Origin: Erwinia amylovora
GTDB lineage: Bacteria > Pseudomonadota > Gammaproteobacteria > Enterobacterales > Enterobacteriaceae
Assembly (NCBI RefSeq): GCF_017161565.1
Contig: NZ_CP066796.1
Coordinates: 2,852,001 to 2,916,000 of the forward strand
Length of the DNA: 64,000 nucleotides
Reading direction: 5' to 3'
The position numbers and the translations under genes were made by a program. Below, piece after piece: positions 1 to 10,949 of this stretch. Position 1 is the first letter of the stretch. The number at the start of each line of letters is the position of its first letter. The notes under the pieces are model-generated. The model did no database searches. It was not told the origin of the DNA and saw nothing but the letters and a program-made list of their open reading frames with translations.

Positions 1-902
<902 letters not shown>

Positions 903-908
903 GCGCGC

Positions 909-939
909 TTTATACCATAAAGTCGCCATTGAAGCCAAC
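909..939 (-). promoter_or_regulatory. Predicted rpsB promoter
   Basis: On the minus strand a TATAAA -10 element (909-914) is followed by a GC-only discriminator (GCGCGCCG), a pattern typical of growth-rate and stringently controlled ribosomal promoters. A weak -35 (TTGGCT/TGGCTT) lies near 933-939 with a long 18-19 base spacer. No experimental start is available. Confidence 0.45.
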
Positions 940-1067
940 TCTTGTTGCTTTATCAACGCCGCGCCGCCTGGTTATCAAACTCCAATTGGCAGCGTCCTGG
1001 TGGGCTGCTACCATTGCCCCACTCTCATTATTATTGTCGAAAATGACGACAAATGCGGACCGAATGA

Positions 1068-1862
1068 ATGGCAATTTCAATAAAAACCCCTGAAGAGATC
1101 GAAAAAATGCGCGTGGCCGGTCGCCTGGCCGCCGAAGTTCTTGAGATGATTGCAGAACACGTTGTCCCCGGCGTCAGCACCGCTGAACTGGACCGTCTGT
1201 GCCACGATCATATCGTCAACAAACAGCACGCGGTTTCCGCCTGTCTCGGCTATCATGGCTTCCCTAAATCAGTGTGCATCTCGGTCAACGAAGTGGTGTG
1301 CCATGGCATCCCGAGCGACGATAAAATCCTCAAGGATGGCGATATCGTCAATATCGATGTCACGGTGATTAAAGAGGACTATCACGGCGATACATCCACC
1401 ATGTTTATCGTTGGCAAACCAACCATTCAAGGCGAACGCCTGTGTCGGGTCACTCAGGAGAGTCTGTACCTTGCCTTGCGCATGGTCAAACCCGGCATCC
1501 GCCTGCGAACCCTGGGCCGCGAGATCCAGAAGTTTGTTGAAGCACAGGACTTCTCGGTGGTGCGCGAATACTGCGGTCACGGCATCGGCAAGGGCTTCCA
1601 TGAAGAGCCTCAGGTGTTGCATTACGATGCCGATGATGGCGGCGTGGTATTACAGCCGGGCATGGCGTTCACCATTGAACCGATGGTCAATGCAGGCGAC
1701 TATCGCATCCGCAGCATGAAAGATGGCTGGACGGTGAAAACCAAAGACCGCAGCTTGTCCGCGCAGTACGAACACACTATCGTGGTCACTGAAAACGGTT
1801 GTGAAATAATGACGTTGCGTAAAGATGACACCATTCCGGCGGTTCTGACGCACCAAGGCTGA
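1068..1862 (+). CDS. map: Methionine aminopeptidase, type I
   Basis: This enzyme removes the initiator methionine from nascent proteins whose second residue is small. It is 264 residues, the same length as E. coli Map and colinear with it. The substrate histidine H79 (VVCHGIP) and metal ligands D97 (NIDVTV) and D108 (HGDTS) fall exactly at E. coli numbering, and the HGIGKGFHEEP and FTIEPM blocks carry the remaining ligands. It is divergent from rpsB across a 343-base gap, the same arrangement as in E. coli. A strong hairpin terminator follows 48 bases after the stop. Confidence 0.97.
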   Translation: MAISIKTPEEIEKMRVAGRLAAEVLEMIAEHVVPGVSTAELDRLCHDHIVNKQHAVSACLGYHGFPKSVCISVNEVVCHGIPSDDKILKDGDIVNIDVTVIKEDYHGDTSTMFIVGKPTIQGERLCRVTQESLYLALRMVKPGIRLRTLGREIQKFVEAQDFSVVREYCGHGIGKGFHEEPQVLHYDADDGGVVLQPGMAFTIEPMVNAGDYRIRSMKDGWTVKTKDRSLSAQYEHTIVVTENGCEIMTLRKDDTIPAVLTHQG

Positions 1863-1910
1863 CATACCGAAGCGGGCCTGGTACGGACCACGTACACGTT
1901 ATGCAATATT

Positions 1911-1936
1911 AAGCCGGCCGCCGCCGGCTTTTTTTT
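1911..1936 (+). terminator. Rho-independent terminator of map
   Basis: AAGCCGGC (1911-1918) pairs with GCCGGCTT (1923-1930) around a 4-base loop and runs into an 8-T tract. It sits between map and glnD. Confidence 0.9.
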
Positions 1937-1955
1937 ATCTCTTCGGAGCGGTGAA

Positions 1956-4613
1956 ATGAATAAAGAAGTGACGGAAATCAGCATCCTGAAAAAACTCACC
2001 AAAGCCCCGCGACGCTGGGATGATCGGGAGCTGAACCGCGATAAGCTGCGGCATCACCTTGATACTTTCCAGCAGCACCTCGCCACCGCTTTCGACGCCG
2101 GCCAGGATGCGGAAAGCCTGATTGCAGCCCGTACCCTGTTTATTGACCGCCTGCTGCGCCGCCTGTGGCGTTTCTTTGGTTTCCCGGAAAAAGAGGGCAT
2201 AGTCCTGGTGGCGGTTGGCGGCTACGGCCGTGGTGAGCTGCATCCGCTGTCCGATATTGATGTGCTGATCCTCAGTCGCCAACCGCTGTCCGACAGTGAT
2301 GCCCAACGCGCCAGTGAACTGCTGACGCTGATGTGGGATTTAAAGCTGGAAGTTGGCCACAGCGTGCGTACGCTGGAAGAGTGCCTGCTTGAGGGGCTTT
2401 CCGATCTGACCGTGGCCACAAACCTGATCGAATCACGCATGCTCACCGGCGATCTGGCGCTGTTCCTTGAAATGCAGAAAAACGTTTTCAGCGACGGATT
2501 CTGGCCATCTGACCGCTTTTTCGCGGCCAAAATCGCCGAGCAGAGGGAGCGTCACCAGCGCTACCACGGCACCAGCTATAATCTGGAGCCGGATATCAAA
2601 AGCAGCCCCGGCGGCCTGCGCGACATCCACACCCTGCTATGGGTGGCACGACGCCATTTTGGCGCAACCTCGATGGTTGAGATGGTCGGTTTCGGTTTTC
2701 TCACCGAAGCGGAACGCAATGAACTGAACGAATGCCAGAGTTTCCTGTGGCGCATCCGTTTTGCCCTGCATCTATCCCTGGTACGTTACGATAACCGCCT
2801 GCTGTTTGACCGCCAGCTCAACGTCGCCCGGCGCCTGAACTATCAGGGCGAAAGTAATGAACCGGTCGAACGCATGATGAAGGATTTCTTTCGCGTAACG
2901 CGCCGCGTGAGTGAACTGAATCAGATGCTGTTGCAGCTGTTTGACGAGGCAATCCTCGCGCTGGGCGCTGACGAAAAGCCGCGTGCAATAGATGATGAAT
3001 TTCAGCTGCGCGGTGCGCTGATAGACTTGCGCGACGAAACGCTATTTACCCGCCAGCCGGAAGCGATCATGCGCATGTTTTATACCATGGTGCGCACACC
3101 GCAAATCACCGGCATTTATTCCACTACCCTGCGCCATTTGCGCCATGCACGCCGTCATCTGAAAAGGCCGCTCTGCGCCATTGCTGAGGCGCGCGAGCTG
3201 TTTATGGCGATATTGCGTCATCCCGGAGCCGTCAGCCGCGCACTGCTGCCAATGCATCGGCACAGCGTGCTCTGGGCGTATATGCCGCAATGGAGCAGTA
3301 TTGTCGGCCAGATGCAGTTTGACCTGTTCCACGCCTATACCGTGGATGAACACACCATCCGCGTATTGCAGAAGCTGGAAAGCTTCGCCGATGAAAGCGT
3401 CCGTCCGCGTCACCCCTTGTGCGTTGAGCTGTGGCCGCGCCTGCCCCAGCCGGAGCTGCTGCTCATGGCGGCGCTGTTCCATGATATCGCCAAAGGACGT
3501 GGAGGCGATCACTCGATCCTCGGCGCTCAGGACGCGCTGGAATTTGCCGAAATGCACGGCCTGAATTCGCGCGAAACGCAGCTGGTTGCCTGGCTGGTAC
3601 GCCACCATCTGTTGATGTCGGTCACCGCGCAGCGCCGCGATATCCAGGACCCAAGCGAGATCCAGCAGTTCGCGGAAGCGATGCAAAATGAGAACCGGCT
3701 GCGCTATCTGGTCTGCCTGACGGTGGCGGATATCTGCGCCACCAATGAAACCCTGTGGAACAGCTGGAAACAGAGTCTGTTGCGCGAACTCTTCTTCGCC
3801 ACCGAGAAACAGCTGCGCCGTGGCATGGAAAACAGCCCGGATCTGCGCGAGCGCGTGCGTCATCATCGCCTGCAGGCGCTTGCGCTGCTGCGCATGGATA
3901 ACATCGACGAACAGGCGCTGCATCGAATCTGGGGGCGCTGCCGCGCCGATTACTTCCTGCGCCACACGCCGAACCAGCTGGCCTGGCACGCGCGCCACCT
4001 GCTGGTTCACGATCTTGGCAAACCGCTGGTTCTGGTCAGCCCGCTGGCCACGCGCGGCGGCACCGAGATTTTTATCTGGAGCCCGGACAGGCCGTATCTG
4101 TTTGCCGCTGTCGTCGGGGAGTTGGAACGGCGTAATCTTAGCGTCCACGATGCCCAGATTTTTACCAGCCGCGACGGCATGGCAATGGACACCTTCATCG
4201 TGCTGGAGCCGGACGGCAGCCCACTGGCGACCGACCGTCATGAAGCAACGCGCCATGCGCTGGAACAGGCCATCTGTCAGACGGACTGGCAGCCCCCCCG
4301 TGCCCGCCGTCAGTCAGCGCGTCTGAGGCACTTTAACGTGGAAACAGCGGTGAACTTTCTCCCCACCCATACCGACAGACGTACCTATCTGGAATTAGTG
4401 GCACTCGATCAGCCCGGTTTTCTGGCCCGCGTTGGCGAAGTCTTCGCCGATTTAGGCGTGTCACTTCATGGTGCACGCATCAGTACCATCGGTGAACGCG
4501 TCGAGGACTTGTTTATTCTCGCCGACAGCGAACGGCGTGCGCTAAACACAGAATTGCGCGAAGTATTGCAACAACGGTTGACAAAGGCACTGAATCCAAA
4601 CGATAAAGTGTGA
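1956..4613 (+). CDS. glnD: Bifunctional uridylyltransferase/uridylyl-removing enzyme GlnD
   Basis: GlnD is the cytosolic sensor of glutamine. It adds UMP to PII proteins under nitrogen limitation and removes it in excess, thereby setting glutamine synthetase activity and Ntr signalling. The protein is 885 residues (E. coli 890). Order of domains: nucleotidyltransferase with [15 protein letters not shown] (about 88-102, metal-binding D100 and D102); a helical linker; an HD hydrolase domain with [13 protein letters not shown] near residue 508; and two C-terminal ACT domains starting near 688 and 806. GGAG stands 9 bases before the ATG. It sits between map and dapD as in E. coli. Confidence 0.97.
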   Translation: MNKEVTEISILKKLTKAPRRWDDRELNRDKLRHHLDTFQQHLATAFDAGQDAESLIAARTLFIDRLLRRLWRFFGFPEKEGIVLVAVGGYGRGELHPLSDIDVLILSRQPLSDSDAQRASELLTLMWDLKLEVGHSVRTLEECLLEGLSDLTVATNLIESRMLTGDLALFLEMQKNVFSDGFWPSDRFFAAKIAEQRERHQRYHGTSYNLEPDIKSSPGGLRDIHTLLWVARRHFGATSMVEMVGFGFLTEAERNELNECQSFLWRIRFALHLSLVRYDNRLLFDRQLNVARRLNYQGESNEPVERMMKDFFRVTRRVSELNQMLLQLFDEAILALGADEKPRAIDDEFQLRGALIDLRDETLFTRQPEAIMRMFYTMVRTPQITGIYSTTLRHLRHARRHLKRPLCAIAEARELFMAILRHPGAVSRALLPMHRHSVLWAYMPQWSSIVGQMQFDLFHAYTVDEHTIRVLQKLESFADESVRPRHPLCVELWPRLPQPELLLMAALFHDIAKGRGGDHSILGAQDALEFAEMHGLNSRETQLVAWLVRHHLLMSVTAQRRDIQDPSEIQQFAEAMQNENRLRYLVCLTVADICATNETLWNSWKQSLLRELFFATEKQLRRGMENSPDLRERVRHHRLQALALLRMDNIDEQALHRIWGRCRADYFLRHTPNQLAWHARHLLVHDLGKPLVLVSPLATRGGTEIFIWSPDRPYLFAAVVGELERRNLSVHDAQIFTSRDGMAMDTFIVLEPDGSPLATDRHEATRHALEQAICQTDWQPPRARRQSARLRHFNVETAVNFLPTHTDRRTYLELVALDQPGFLARVGEVFADLGVSLHGARISTIGERVEDLFILADSERRALNTELREVLQQRLTKALNPNDKV

Positions 4614-4708
4614 GTCCAATTCACTTTTTAACAGCGCCACCGCCGATCCCGCTCAGGTGGGATCGTCATTTTCAACAGCGGCTGGCAAAAACCAGGAAGA
4701 GACAAACT

Positions 4709-5533
4709 ATGCAACAGTTACAGAATGTTATTGAAGCGGCCTTCGAGCATCGGGCTAACATCACCCCGACCAACGCCGATGCGGCCATCCGTGACGCGGT
4801 CAATCAGGCTATCGCCCTGCTGGACAGCGGCACTCTGCGCGTCGCCGAGAAGATCGACGGCCAGTGGGTTATCCACCAGTGGCTGAAGAAAGCGGTTCTG
4901 CTCTCATTCCGCATCAATGACAATCAGGTAATGGAAGGTGCAGAGAGTCGTTTTTACGACAAAGTGCCGATGAAATTCGCTAATTACGATGAAGCGCGAT
5001 TCAAAAAAGAAGGCTTCCGTGTGGTGCCACCAGCGGCGGTACGCCAGGGAGCATTCATTGCCCGTAACACCGTACTGATGCCCTCTTACGTCAACATTGG
5101 CGCTTATGTCGATGAAGGCTCGATGATTGATACCTGGGCCACCGTGGGTTCCTGTGTACAAATTGGTAAAAACGTTCACCTGTCCGGCGGCGTTGGCATC
5201 GGTGGCGTGCTGGAGCCATTACAGGCAAATCCAACCATCATTGAAGATAACTGCTTTATCGGTGCACGCTCTGAAATCGTAGAAGGGGTGATCGTGGAAG
5301 AGGGTTCAGTGATCTCGATGGGCGTATATATTGGCCAGAGTACTAAAATCTATGACCGCGAAACCGGTGAAGTGCATTACGGCCGCGTTCCGGCTGGCTC
5401 AGTAGTGGTTTCCGGCAGCCTGCCTTCAAAAGATGGCAGCTACAGCCTGTATTGCGCAGTGATTGTAAAAAAAGTGGACGCCAAAACGCTGAGTAAAACC
5501 GGCCTCAACGAACTACTTCGTACCATCGACTGA
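4709..5533 (+). CDS. dapD: 2,3,4,5-tetrahydropyridine-2,6-dicarboxylate N-succinyltransferase
   Basis: DapD transfers succinyl from succinyl-CoA to tetrahydrodipicolinate in the diaminopimelate/lysine pathway. The product is 274 residues, equal to E. coli DapD. The C-terminal half shows hexapeptide-repeat (left-handed beta helix) sequence such as [18 protein letters not shown]. The start at 4709 ([12 protein letters not shown]) is chosen because AGGAAGAG precedes it and the protein aligns from its first residue with the family; the upstream in-frame ATG overlapping the glnD stop would add 33 residues of unrelated sequence. A G/C hairpin follows. Confidence 0.96.
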   Translation: MQQLQNVIEAAFEHRANITPTNADAAIRDAVNQAIALLDSGTLRVAEKIDGQWVIHQWLKKAVLLSFRINDNQVMEGAESRFYDKVPMKFANYDEARFKKEGFRVVPPAAVRQGAFIARNTVLMPSYVNIGAYVDEGSMIDTWATVGSCVQIGKNVHLSGGVGIGGVLEPLQANPTIIEDNCFIGARSEIVEGVIVEEGSVISMGVYIGQSTKIYDRETGEVHYGRVPAGSVVVSGSLPSKDGSYSLYCAVIVKKVDAKTLSKTGLNELLRTID

Positions 5534-5542
5534 TCCCATCAG

Positions 5543-5562
5543 CGGGCCACCTGCGTGGCCCG
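5543..5562 (+). terminator. Hairpin after dapD
   Basis: CGGGCCAC (5543-5550) pairs with GTGGCCCG (5555-5562) around a 4-base loop 10 bases after the dapD stop. The downstream tract is C-rich rather than T-rich, so it may stabilise the 3' end or terminate weakly. Confidence 0.5.
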
Positions 5563-5866
5563 TCCCCCTATGTAACGCCAGCTTTACAATCCTGCATGCA
5601 ACAACCTCTTTCACGCGGCGAAACGGGTGATGCTATTGTGCACAATCTGATCCATAATCCGCGCCATTCAGCGCTATGGCGCTCCCCCGATTCGTTTTTT
5701 TGCATTTTTACTTATACTGACTTGAGTATGGGACGAGCGGGCCAGGCAAAGACCAGGCTCATCGCTGCCGTAACCTACATGAAATACGTGAGGAGTGCGA
5801 GCACAGTACAACGCCGTCTATGCCCCGCGCAGCCGAAACGACAATCTCCCGCATAAGGAACAAACC
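5563..5866. other. Intergenic gap dapD-yaeH
   Basis: About 300 bases without a convincing gene. A TATACT box near 5714 in an A/T-rich stretch is a plausible -10 element for yaeH, but no good -35 is visible. In-frame sequence extending upstream of the yaeH start does not resemble the family. Confidence 0.5.
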
Positions 5867-6259
5867 ATGTATGACAATTTGAAAGGGTTGGGCATTGCTT
5901 CACCTGAAGATATCGACCGCTACAGCCTGCGCCAGGAAGCCAGTCATGACATCCTGAAAATTTATTTCCGTAAGGATAAAGGCGAATTCTTCGCTAAAAG
6001 CGTGAAATTCAAATATCCACGCCAGCGTAAAACCGTGGTGGCAGATAACGCCAGCCAGGGCTATAAAGAAGTGCAGGAGATCAGCCCGAATCTGCGCTAT
6101 GTGATCGATGAACTCGATCAGATTTGTCAGCAGGATCGCATGGAAGTCGATCTGAAACGCAAAATACTGGATGACCTGCGCCATCTGGAAAGCGTGGTCT
6201 CTAACAAGATCGCAGAAATTGAATCGGATCTTGAGAAGCTGACCCGCAACGGCCGTTAA
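5867..6259 (+). CDS. yaeH: UPF0325 family protein YaeH
   Basis: A 130-residue protein closely matching E. coli YaeH (128 residues), including [26 protein letters not shown] and the C-terminal [11 protein letters not shown]. Function is not established. It appears soluble, without signal peptide or membrane segment, and the C-terminal third is charged and probably helical. The ATG at 5867 is preceded by AAGGAA at a normal distance; in-frame upstream codons lack family similarity. It is a single-gene unit ending at a terminator shared with degP. Confidence 0.92.
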   Translation: MYDNLKGLGIASPEDIDRYSLRQEASHDILKIYFRKDKGEFFAKSVKFKYPRQRKTVVADNASQGYKEVQEISPNLRYVIDELDQICQQDRMEVDLKRKILDDLRHLESVVSNKIAEIESDLEKLTRNGR

Positions 6260-6270
6260 TACCAACGGAC

Positions 6271-6300
6271 AAAAAAAACGGTGCCAGCCGGCACCGTGTT
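6271..6300. terminator. Bidirectional terminator between yaeH and degP
   Basis: ACGGTGCC (6278-6285) pairs with GGCACCGT (6290-6297). An A-run on the left (6271-6278) gives a U-tract for the minus-strand degP transcript, and TGTTGTT on the right serves yaeH more weakly. Confidence 0.8.
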
Positions 6301-6352
6301 GTTATCTGTCTTATGCGACTGACCGGTAACGGGATTGCGCGCACGGCGACCG

Positions 6353-7810
6353 TCACTGCATCAGCAGATAAATAGAGCTGTCTCCGCGCTTAATACTCAA
6401 TGCCAGAACCGAAGGTTTACTGTCGAGAATTTTGCGCAGTTCACCCAGGTTGGTAACCGTATGCTGGTTAACGCCCAGAATAATATCGTCTTTCTTCAGG
6501 CCGATACGCGCCGCAGCAGAACCCGCTTTCAGATTATCGACTTTAACGCCCTTCACCCCTTTGACATCGTAATTACTCAGGTCAGCCCCTTCAATACCGG
6601 TATAAATGGTGGCGGAATCTACTTTCGCCGCGCTGCTTTGTTGCAACGCCAGGTTAACCTTAATCGGCTTACCGTCGCGGATCAGGCCCAGCTCCATTTT
6701 GGTGCCTACCGGCAGCGAACCCACCTGAGCACGCAGTGCGGCAAAGCTGGAGATCGGCTTGTTATTGATCGAAACAATGACGTCACCCGCCTGAATTCCG
6801 GCCTGAGCCGCTGAAGACTTCGGCAACACCTGGCTGACAAACGCGCCACGTTGAGCATCCACTTTCATCGCTTTCGCCAGCTCAGAGTTCAGCTCGGTAC
6901 CGATGATGCCCAGCTCTCCGCGCTTAACCTGCCCGTACTCTACCATCTGAGCGCTCAGATTTTTCACCATGTTAGACGGGATCGCGAAGCCAATACCAAT
7001 ATTGCCGCCGTCCGGGGCCAGAATTGCGGTGTTAATCCCAATCAGTTCACCGTTCAGATTAACCAACGCGCCACCGGAGTTGCCACGGTTAATGGCGGCG
7101 TCAGTCTGGATAAAGTTTTCGTAGTTCTCGACATTCAGGCCACTACGACCCAGCGCAGAAACGATGCCTGAAGTCACGGTTTCCCCCAAACCATAAGGGT
7201 TACCGATAGCCACGGTGTAATCCCCCACGCGCAGATTGTCGCTGTCGGCGATCTTAATAGCGGTCAGGTTTTTAGCTTCTTTCAGCTGGATCAATGCGAT
7301 ATCAGATCGGGGATCTTTGCCGATCACCTTCGCATCATATTTGCGGCCGTCGCTCAGCTGTACCTGAATTTTTGTTGCATTATCAACAACGTGATTGTTG
7401 GTGACCACATAACCTTTCGCCGCGTCAATCACCACGCCGGAGCCAAGCGCCTGGAATTTTTGCTGCTGGCTGTCTGCGCCATCGGTGCCGTTACCGCCGG
7501 GCAAGCCCCCCTGGCACAGCGGCGATCCGAGGAAGGGAGAGCCCTCCTGGCAGAACGGGGAATTGCCACCAAAGAACTGTTGAAACTGCTGGAACTGTTG
7601 GGACTGCTGCGCCCGGCGCGGCGCCGCCCCCTCAACGTTAATGCTAACCACGGATGGCATGACTGTTTCAAGCATCGGCGCCAGACTGGGTAATTGTTGG
7701 CTGTTTGAAGAGGACGAAGAGGCGGTTTCGGCCGCGCTGGCCGCTAAGGGGTTTAACGCCAGACCCAGGCTTAAAGCCAGTGCACTCAGAACTAACGTAT
7801 TCTTTTTCAT
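6353..7810 (-). CDS. degP: Periplasmic serine endoprotease/chaperone DegP
   Basis: DegP (HtrA) degrades or refolds misfolded envelope proteins. The product is 485 residues from ATG 7810-7808. It has a cleavable signal peptide (MKKNTLVLSALALSLG..., cut after ASA). The trypsin-like domain has H140 (TNNHVVDN), D170 (DPRSDIAL) and S245 (NRGNSGGAL). Two PDZ domains follow. The LA loop, between about residues 66 and 118, is Gln-rich and carries the CQEG...CQGG cysteine pair. In-frame codons upstream of MKKN were rejected because they precede a textbook signal peptide. A sigma-E type promoter lies about 55 bases upstream. Confidence 0.96.
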   Translation of the reverse strand: MKKNTLVLSALALSLGLALNPLAASAAETASSSSSNSQQLPSLAPMLETVMPSVVSINVEGAAPRRAQQSQQFQQFQQFFGGNSPFCQEGSPFLGSPLCQGGLPGGNGTDGADSQQQKFQALGSGVVIDAAKGYVVTNNHVVDNATKIQVQLSDGRKYDAKVIGKDPRSDIALIQLKEAKNLTAIKIADSDNLRVGDYTVAIGNPYGLGETVTSGIVSALGRSGLNVENYENFIQTDAAINRGNSGGALVNLNGELIGINTAILAPDGGNIGIGFAIPSNMVKNLSAQMVEYGQVKRGELGIIGTELNSELAKAMKVDAQRGAFVSQVLPKSSAAQAGIQAGDVIVSINNKPISSFAALRAQVGSLPVGTKMELGLIRDGKPIKVNLALQQSSAAKVDSATIYTGIEGADLSNYDVKGVKGVKVDNLKAGSAAARIGLKKDDIILGVNQHTVTNLGELRKILDSKPSVLALSIKRGDSSIYLLMQ

Positions 7811-7864
7811 TGGGCGGATTCTCAAGTGATTCAATAAAGTCACAGTCAGGTCGGTTGTGAAGAA

Positions 7865-7892
7865 TGAGATTCATATGGTTGCGCTAAGTTCA
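7865..7892 (-). promoter_or_regulatory. Sigma-E type promoter of degP
   Basis: On the minus strand TGAACTT (7886-7892), 16 bases, then TCTCA (7865-7869). This matches the sigma-E consensus GGAACTT-N16-TCTGA with one mismatch in each element and has the same spacing as the known E. coli degP promoter. Confidence 0.7.
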
Positions 7893-7950
7893 TGTTTCAA
7901 GATAAAGAATAAGTAAAAAAATATTGTTCATCTTTACAAAACTTAGCGCA
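7880..7950. repeat. 11-bp perfect inverted repeat between degP and dgt
   Basis: TGCGCTAAGTT (7880-7890) and AACTTAGCGCA (7940-7950) are exact reverse complements separated by 49 A/T-rich bases. The left arm overlaps the -35 element of the degP promoter. Confidence 0.8.
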
Positions 7951-7957
7951 CCGCAAT

Positions 7958-9463
7958 TTACTCCACCGCCATCATGCGTCGGTACTCATCCCATGCATAC
8001 AAATCAGTCATACCGCTAATATAATCCTGTAACAGGCGCACACGATAATAGTATTCCCAAATTTCCTCTTCCTGCTGATTTTTATCCAGTTGCTCCACGG
8101 CTTCGCTGTAGGCAAGACGAAAGCGTGAAGAAAGTTTATGGAAAAGACGGGTTTCAATCGGATATCCTTTCAAATAATCCCTCGCCGCCAGTTCACGGAA
8201 CTCTTCTCGCGTCAATAATAATAACGGCCGGTAAATATCTAACAAACCGCGGATCACCCGGTCGCCCTGTAATTCCAGCTGCTCGACGTCAGGATGATTA
8301 AATACATGACGAAAGGCCACTTTTTTGAAAATATCCAGCAGTTGGCTGTGAGGACTGCAGTCTTCCAGCAGCGCCTCGTTAAACTCACCGCGATAAACCG
8401 CCGGCAGATTATCAATAAAACGATCGGCGGCATAAGGCACCAGTTGCGCCACGGTATTGACGCGTAAATACATAAAGAACTGATCTTCACTATAGCAATG
8501 GGGCTGCTGGCTACGCGACTTATCCAGCGCGCTGGTGACCACGCTGGCAAACAGATCGCCCGGCTGGTGGTTCGGCCAGATCTGAAAGAGAAATTGATAC
8601 AGCTGTTCTACGGTGAAAATATTTTTCTCCACCGCATCTTCCAGGTCCGCTACGCAATAAGAGATATCGTCGGCCGCTTCCATAATATAAGTCAGCGGAA
8701 AACGGCAGTACGGCTGAATGTCTAACTCTTCCCGGAGTTTAGCGATAAATTGTTCTTCAGCAAGGTAGAACCCTGGCTTTTTCATTAAATAATCGTGGCT
8801 GGCGGGGATCGGGCTGCTCTGCCAGGCTGGCCGGGTGTATTTCAAAATGCAGCCCACCTGCGCCCAGGTCAGATTCATTTTCATCAACGTGTGCACTATG
8901 CGGATGGCCTGGGCATTACCTTCGAAGTGCGCCAGATCCTGACGAACCTTCGCGCGCAGCGGATCCAGTCCGTCATCCTGATGATGTAATACCCGTGGAA
9001 CGCAGCGGTCTTCACGCCCGCTTTCCGGCAGCCAGCTCGCGTCCAGCTGCTGGCAGAACCAGTCGTTAATCGCCGATTCGCCAAAATGCCCGAACGGTGG
9101 GTTACCGATGTCGTGCATCAGGCAAGCCATCTCGACAATGCTTTCGAACGGAGCGGTGAGCTGCGCCAGCCCGAGGGATCCCAGCCGCCCTGCCTCCTGC
9201 AGTCGCGTCAGCACTTCTTTGGCAATATAGCGCCCGACCTGCTGCACTTCCAGCGAATGGGTCAGTCTGGTGCGCACCGCCGCATTGCGCTCCAGCGGAA
9301 AAACCTGAGTTTTCTGCTGCAGGCGACGAATTGCCGCTGAATTGATGATGCGACCACGGTCGCTCTCAAAGATGCGCAAAATCTCATGCTCGTTTTTTAC
9401 TCCCTTGTCGGGCCGATAGCAACGCTGCCAGTTGATTTTGCTGCGAAAGTCGATACCGGTCAT
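7958..9463 (-). CDS. dgt: Deoxyguanosinetriphosphate triphosphohydrolase
   Basis: Dgt hydrolyses dGTP to deoxyguanosine and triphosphate and influences dNTP pools. The protein is 501 residues (E. coli 505). The HD metal site is visible: H69 (RLTHSLEV), H117-D118 ([14 protein letters not shown]), with a later conserved block [16 protein letters not shown]. The ATG at 9463 is preceded by AGGGAG and matches the family start; 31 further in-frame codons upstream are not conserved. It is divergent from mtn with a short shared promoter region. Confidence 0.95.
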   Translation of the reverse strand: MTGIDFRSKINWQRCYRPDKGVKNEHEILRIFESDRGRIINSAAIRRLQQKTQVFPLERNAAVRTRLTHSLEVQQVGRYIAKEVLTRLQEAGRLGSLGLAQLTAPFESIVEMACLMHDIGNPPFGHFGESAINDWFCQQLDASWLPESGREDRCVPRVLHHQDDGLDPLRAKVRQDLAHFEGNAQAIRIVHTLMKMNLTWAQVGCILKYTRPAWQSSPIPASHDYLMKKPGFYLAEEQFIAKLREELDIQPYCRFPLTYIMEAADDISYCVADLEDAVEKNIFTVEQLYQFLFQIWPNHQPGDLFASVVTSALDKSRSQQPHCYSEDQFFMYLRVNTVAQLVPYAADRFIDNLPAVYRGEFNEALLEDCSPHSQLLDIFKKVAFRHVFNHPDVEQLELQGDRVIRGLLDIYRPLLLLTREEFRELAARDYLKGYPIETRLFHKLSSRFRLAYSEAVEQLDKNQQEEEIWEYYYRVRLLQDYISGMTDLYAWDEYRRMMAVE

Positions 9464-9582
9464 CTCTTGCTCCCTTTGATTTAAGACGCCACGAAAGCCG
9501 CAGAGCAGATCTCTGTTCAGCAGCCATGATAGACTATGCGCCGAAATGAATGGCAAATTCCACTAATTCAGAGAGTATCACT

Positions 9583-10281
9583 ATGAAAGCAGGCATTATT
9601 GGTGCGATGGAACAGGAAGTGACGCTGCTGCGTGACAAGATTGAAAACCGTCAAACTCTGACGCTGGCAGGCTGCGAAATTTACACCGGTACCTTGAATG
9701 GCGTAGAAGTTGCCCTGCTGAAATCGGGCATTGGTAAAGTCTCTGCGGCGCTGGGCACCACCCTGCTGCTTCAGTTGTGCAAGCCGGATGTGGTGATTAA
9801 CACCGGTTCCGCGGGCGGCCTGGCCGCAACGCTGAAGGTAGGGGATATCGTGGTTTCAGACGAAGTACGCTATCACGATGCCGACGTCACCGCGTTTGGT
9901 TATGAAGCGGGCCAGATGGCAGGCTGCCCGGCCGCCTTTAAAGCCGACGAGAAGTTGATCAGCGCGACAGAGCAGTGTATCAGTGAGCTGAATCTGCATG
10001 CGGTGCGCGGTCTGGTGGTCAGTGGTGATGCCTTTATCAACGGCGCGGCCCCGCTGGCACATATTCGCAACACTTTCCCGCTGGCGATAGCGGTTGAAAT
10101 GGAAGCAACCGCCATCGGTCATGTCTGCCACCAGTTTGCTACGCCGTTTGTCGTGGTGCGCGCTATCTCCGACGTGGCGGACCAGCAGTCACATCTCAGC
10201 TTTGATGAGTTCCTGGCGGTAGCGGCAAAACAGTCATCACTGCTGGTCGAAACCCTGCTAGCCCGCCTGACCCGGGGCTAG
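9583..10281 (+). CDS. mtn: 5'-methylthioadenosine/S-adenosylhomocysteine nucleosidase
   Basis: This nucleosidase splits methylthioadenosine (by-product of SpeE) and S-adenosylhomocysteine, releasing adenine. It is 232 residues, exactly the E. coli length. [13 protein letters not shown] carries the catalytic glutamate region, VSGDAFI and [10 protein letters not shown] the substrate-binding site, and RAISDVAD the catalytic aspartate. The start at 9583 aligns with the family. In E. coli btuF and yadS follow; here they are absent and a small secreted protein lies downstream. Confidence 0.96.
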   Translation: MKAGIIGAMEQEVTLLRDKIENRQTLTLAGCEIYTGTLNGVEVALLKSGIGKVSAALGTTLLLQLCKPDVVINTGSAGGLAATLKVGDIVVSDEVRYHDADVTAFGYEAGQMAGCPAAFKADEKLISATEQCISELNLHAVRGLVVSGDAFINGAAPLAHIRNTFPLAIAVEMEATAIGHVCHQFATPFVVVRAISDVADQQSHLSFDEFLAVAAKQSSLLVETLLARLTRG

Positions 10282-10300
10282 TCGCCCTCCCCTGTGACTG

Positions 10301-10324
10301 CCGTGGCAGCCCTTCCCGCCACGG
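10301..10324 (+). terminator. Hairpin after mtn
   Basis: CCGTGGC (10301-10307) pairs with GCCACGG (10318-10324), 19 bases past the mtn stop. There is no T-tract, so termination is uncertain. Confidence 0.4.
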
Positions 10325-10599
10325 CTGGTAGCCCCCTGCTGGCTAACGTGCGCAATTGACCCACAATAATCCGTGATAAGAACTGGCTCAATCGCGGCGG
10401 AACGCGTATGATGCGAACTGCGCAAAAAATGAGCGGTAAGCTATCGTAGTCTGAACCGCCTGAAGCGTGAAATCATCATCTTGATAAGTGATTAAAGATC
10501 TCTGAAAAATAGTCGTTAACTCAATGACCAGCGGTATTGCCGCTTATTAAAATACAAAGCTTCTGCTTTTTTTGACTTAAAACGCCAGGAAATACCCGC
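10325..10599. other. Intergenic gap downstream of mtn
   Basis: No gene seen. The last 60 bases are A/T-rich with a TTGACT element near 10572 and CCAGGAA before the next ATG, which fits a promoter and ribosome-binding region for the small secreted protein. Confidence 0.4.
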
Positions 10600-10845
10600 A
10601 TGAAAACTGTTTATCTGGCTCTCGGGCTGATGATAACGGGTCATGCCTATGCTGCCAGCATCACCGGCAGCATAGGCGTGTCTTTGGTCATCTACTCAGA
10701 GTGCAGTATCGACGGCAATAACCCGTCTGCCCATACCATTCCCTGTGCAAAACGTACTGAAACACAGCCCAAAATCACCCACAACCTGCTAAAACGCGAT
10801 GCAAAAACCGGGCGGCAGGAAAACTTAGTTACCGTTGAATGGTAA
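10600..10845 (+). CDS. Small secreted protein of unknown function
   Basis: 81 residues. I do not recognise the family. The first 18 residues (MKTVYLALGLMITGHAYA) form a good signal peptide with an AYA-A cleavage site, leaving about 63 residues with two cysteines (TIPCAK and SECSI) that could form one disulfide in the periplasm. The mature start (ITGSIGVSLVIYSECSI) and the end (VTVEW) look like outer strands of a beta-sandwich and faintly recall the spore-coat U/CsuA fold, but it is too short for a full domain. CCAGGAA precedes the ATG and a strong terminator follows at once. A long inverted repeat lies inside the reading frame. Confidence 0.7.
   Translation: MKTVYLALGLMITGHAYAASITGSIGVSLVIYSECSIDGNNPSAHTIPCAKRTETQPKITHNLLKRDAKTGRQENLVTVEW
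10642..10680. repeat. Long inverted repeat inside the small secreted protein gene
   Basis: The 15-base arm at 10642-10656 (CATGCCTATGCTGCC) is complementary to 10666-10680 at 14 of 15 positions around a 9-base loop. It spans the codons for the signal-peptidase cleavage site, starting 42 bases into the gene. Confidence 0.85.
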
Positions 10846-10847
10846 AA

Positions 10848-10885
10848 AAAAAGCTTCCTGGTCGCTACGAACAGGAAGCTTTTTC
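10848..10885. terminator. Strong bidirectional terminator
   Basis: AAAAAGCTTCCTG (10848-10860) pairs with CAGGAAGCTTTTT (10872-10884) around an 11-base loop; A- and T-runs flank the stem. It ends the small secreted protein gene and may also catch read-through from erpA on the other strand. Confidence 0.9.
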
Positions 10886-10949
10886 TCAATAATCATCACG
10901 TTACAGTCAAAGCATTCGTGAAAAATGCCCGACCGCTGACGTAACGCCA

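Noticed and set aside
3042..4256. 404-codon minus-strand open frame within glnD
   Set aside because: Antisense to conserved GlnD HD and ACT regions; no recognisable domain and no ribosome-binding site.
4610..4708. Start of dapD at an ATG overlapping the glnD stop
   Set aside because: Adds 33 residues not found in DapD; a good ribosome-binding site and the family start are at 4709.
7895..7940. CpxR boxes upstream of degP
   Set aside because: Only a single GTAAA in the right orientation; the direct repeat GTAAA-N5-GTAAA is not present.
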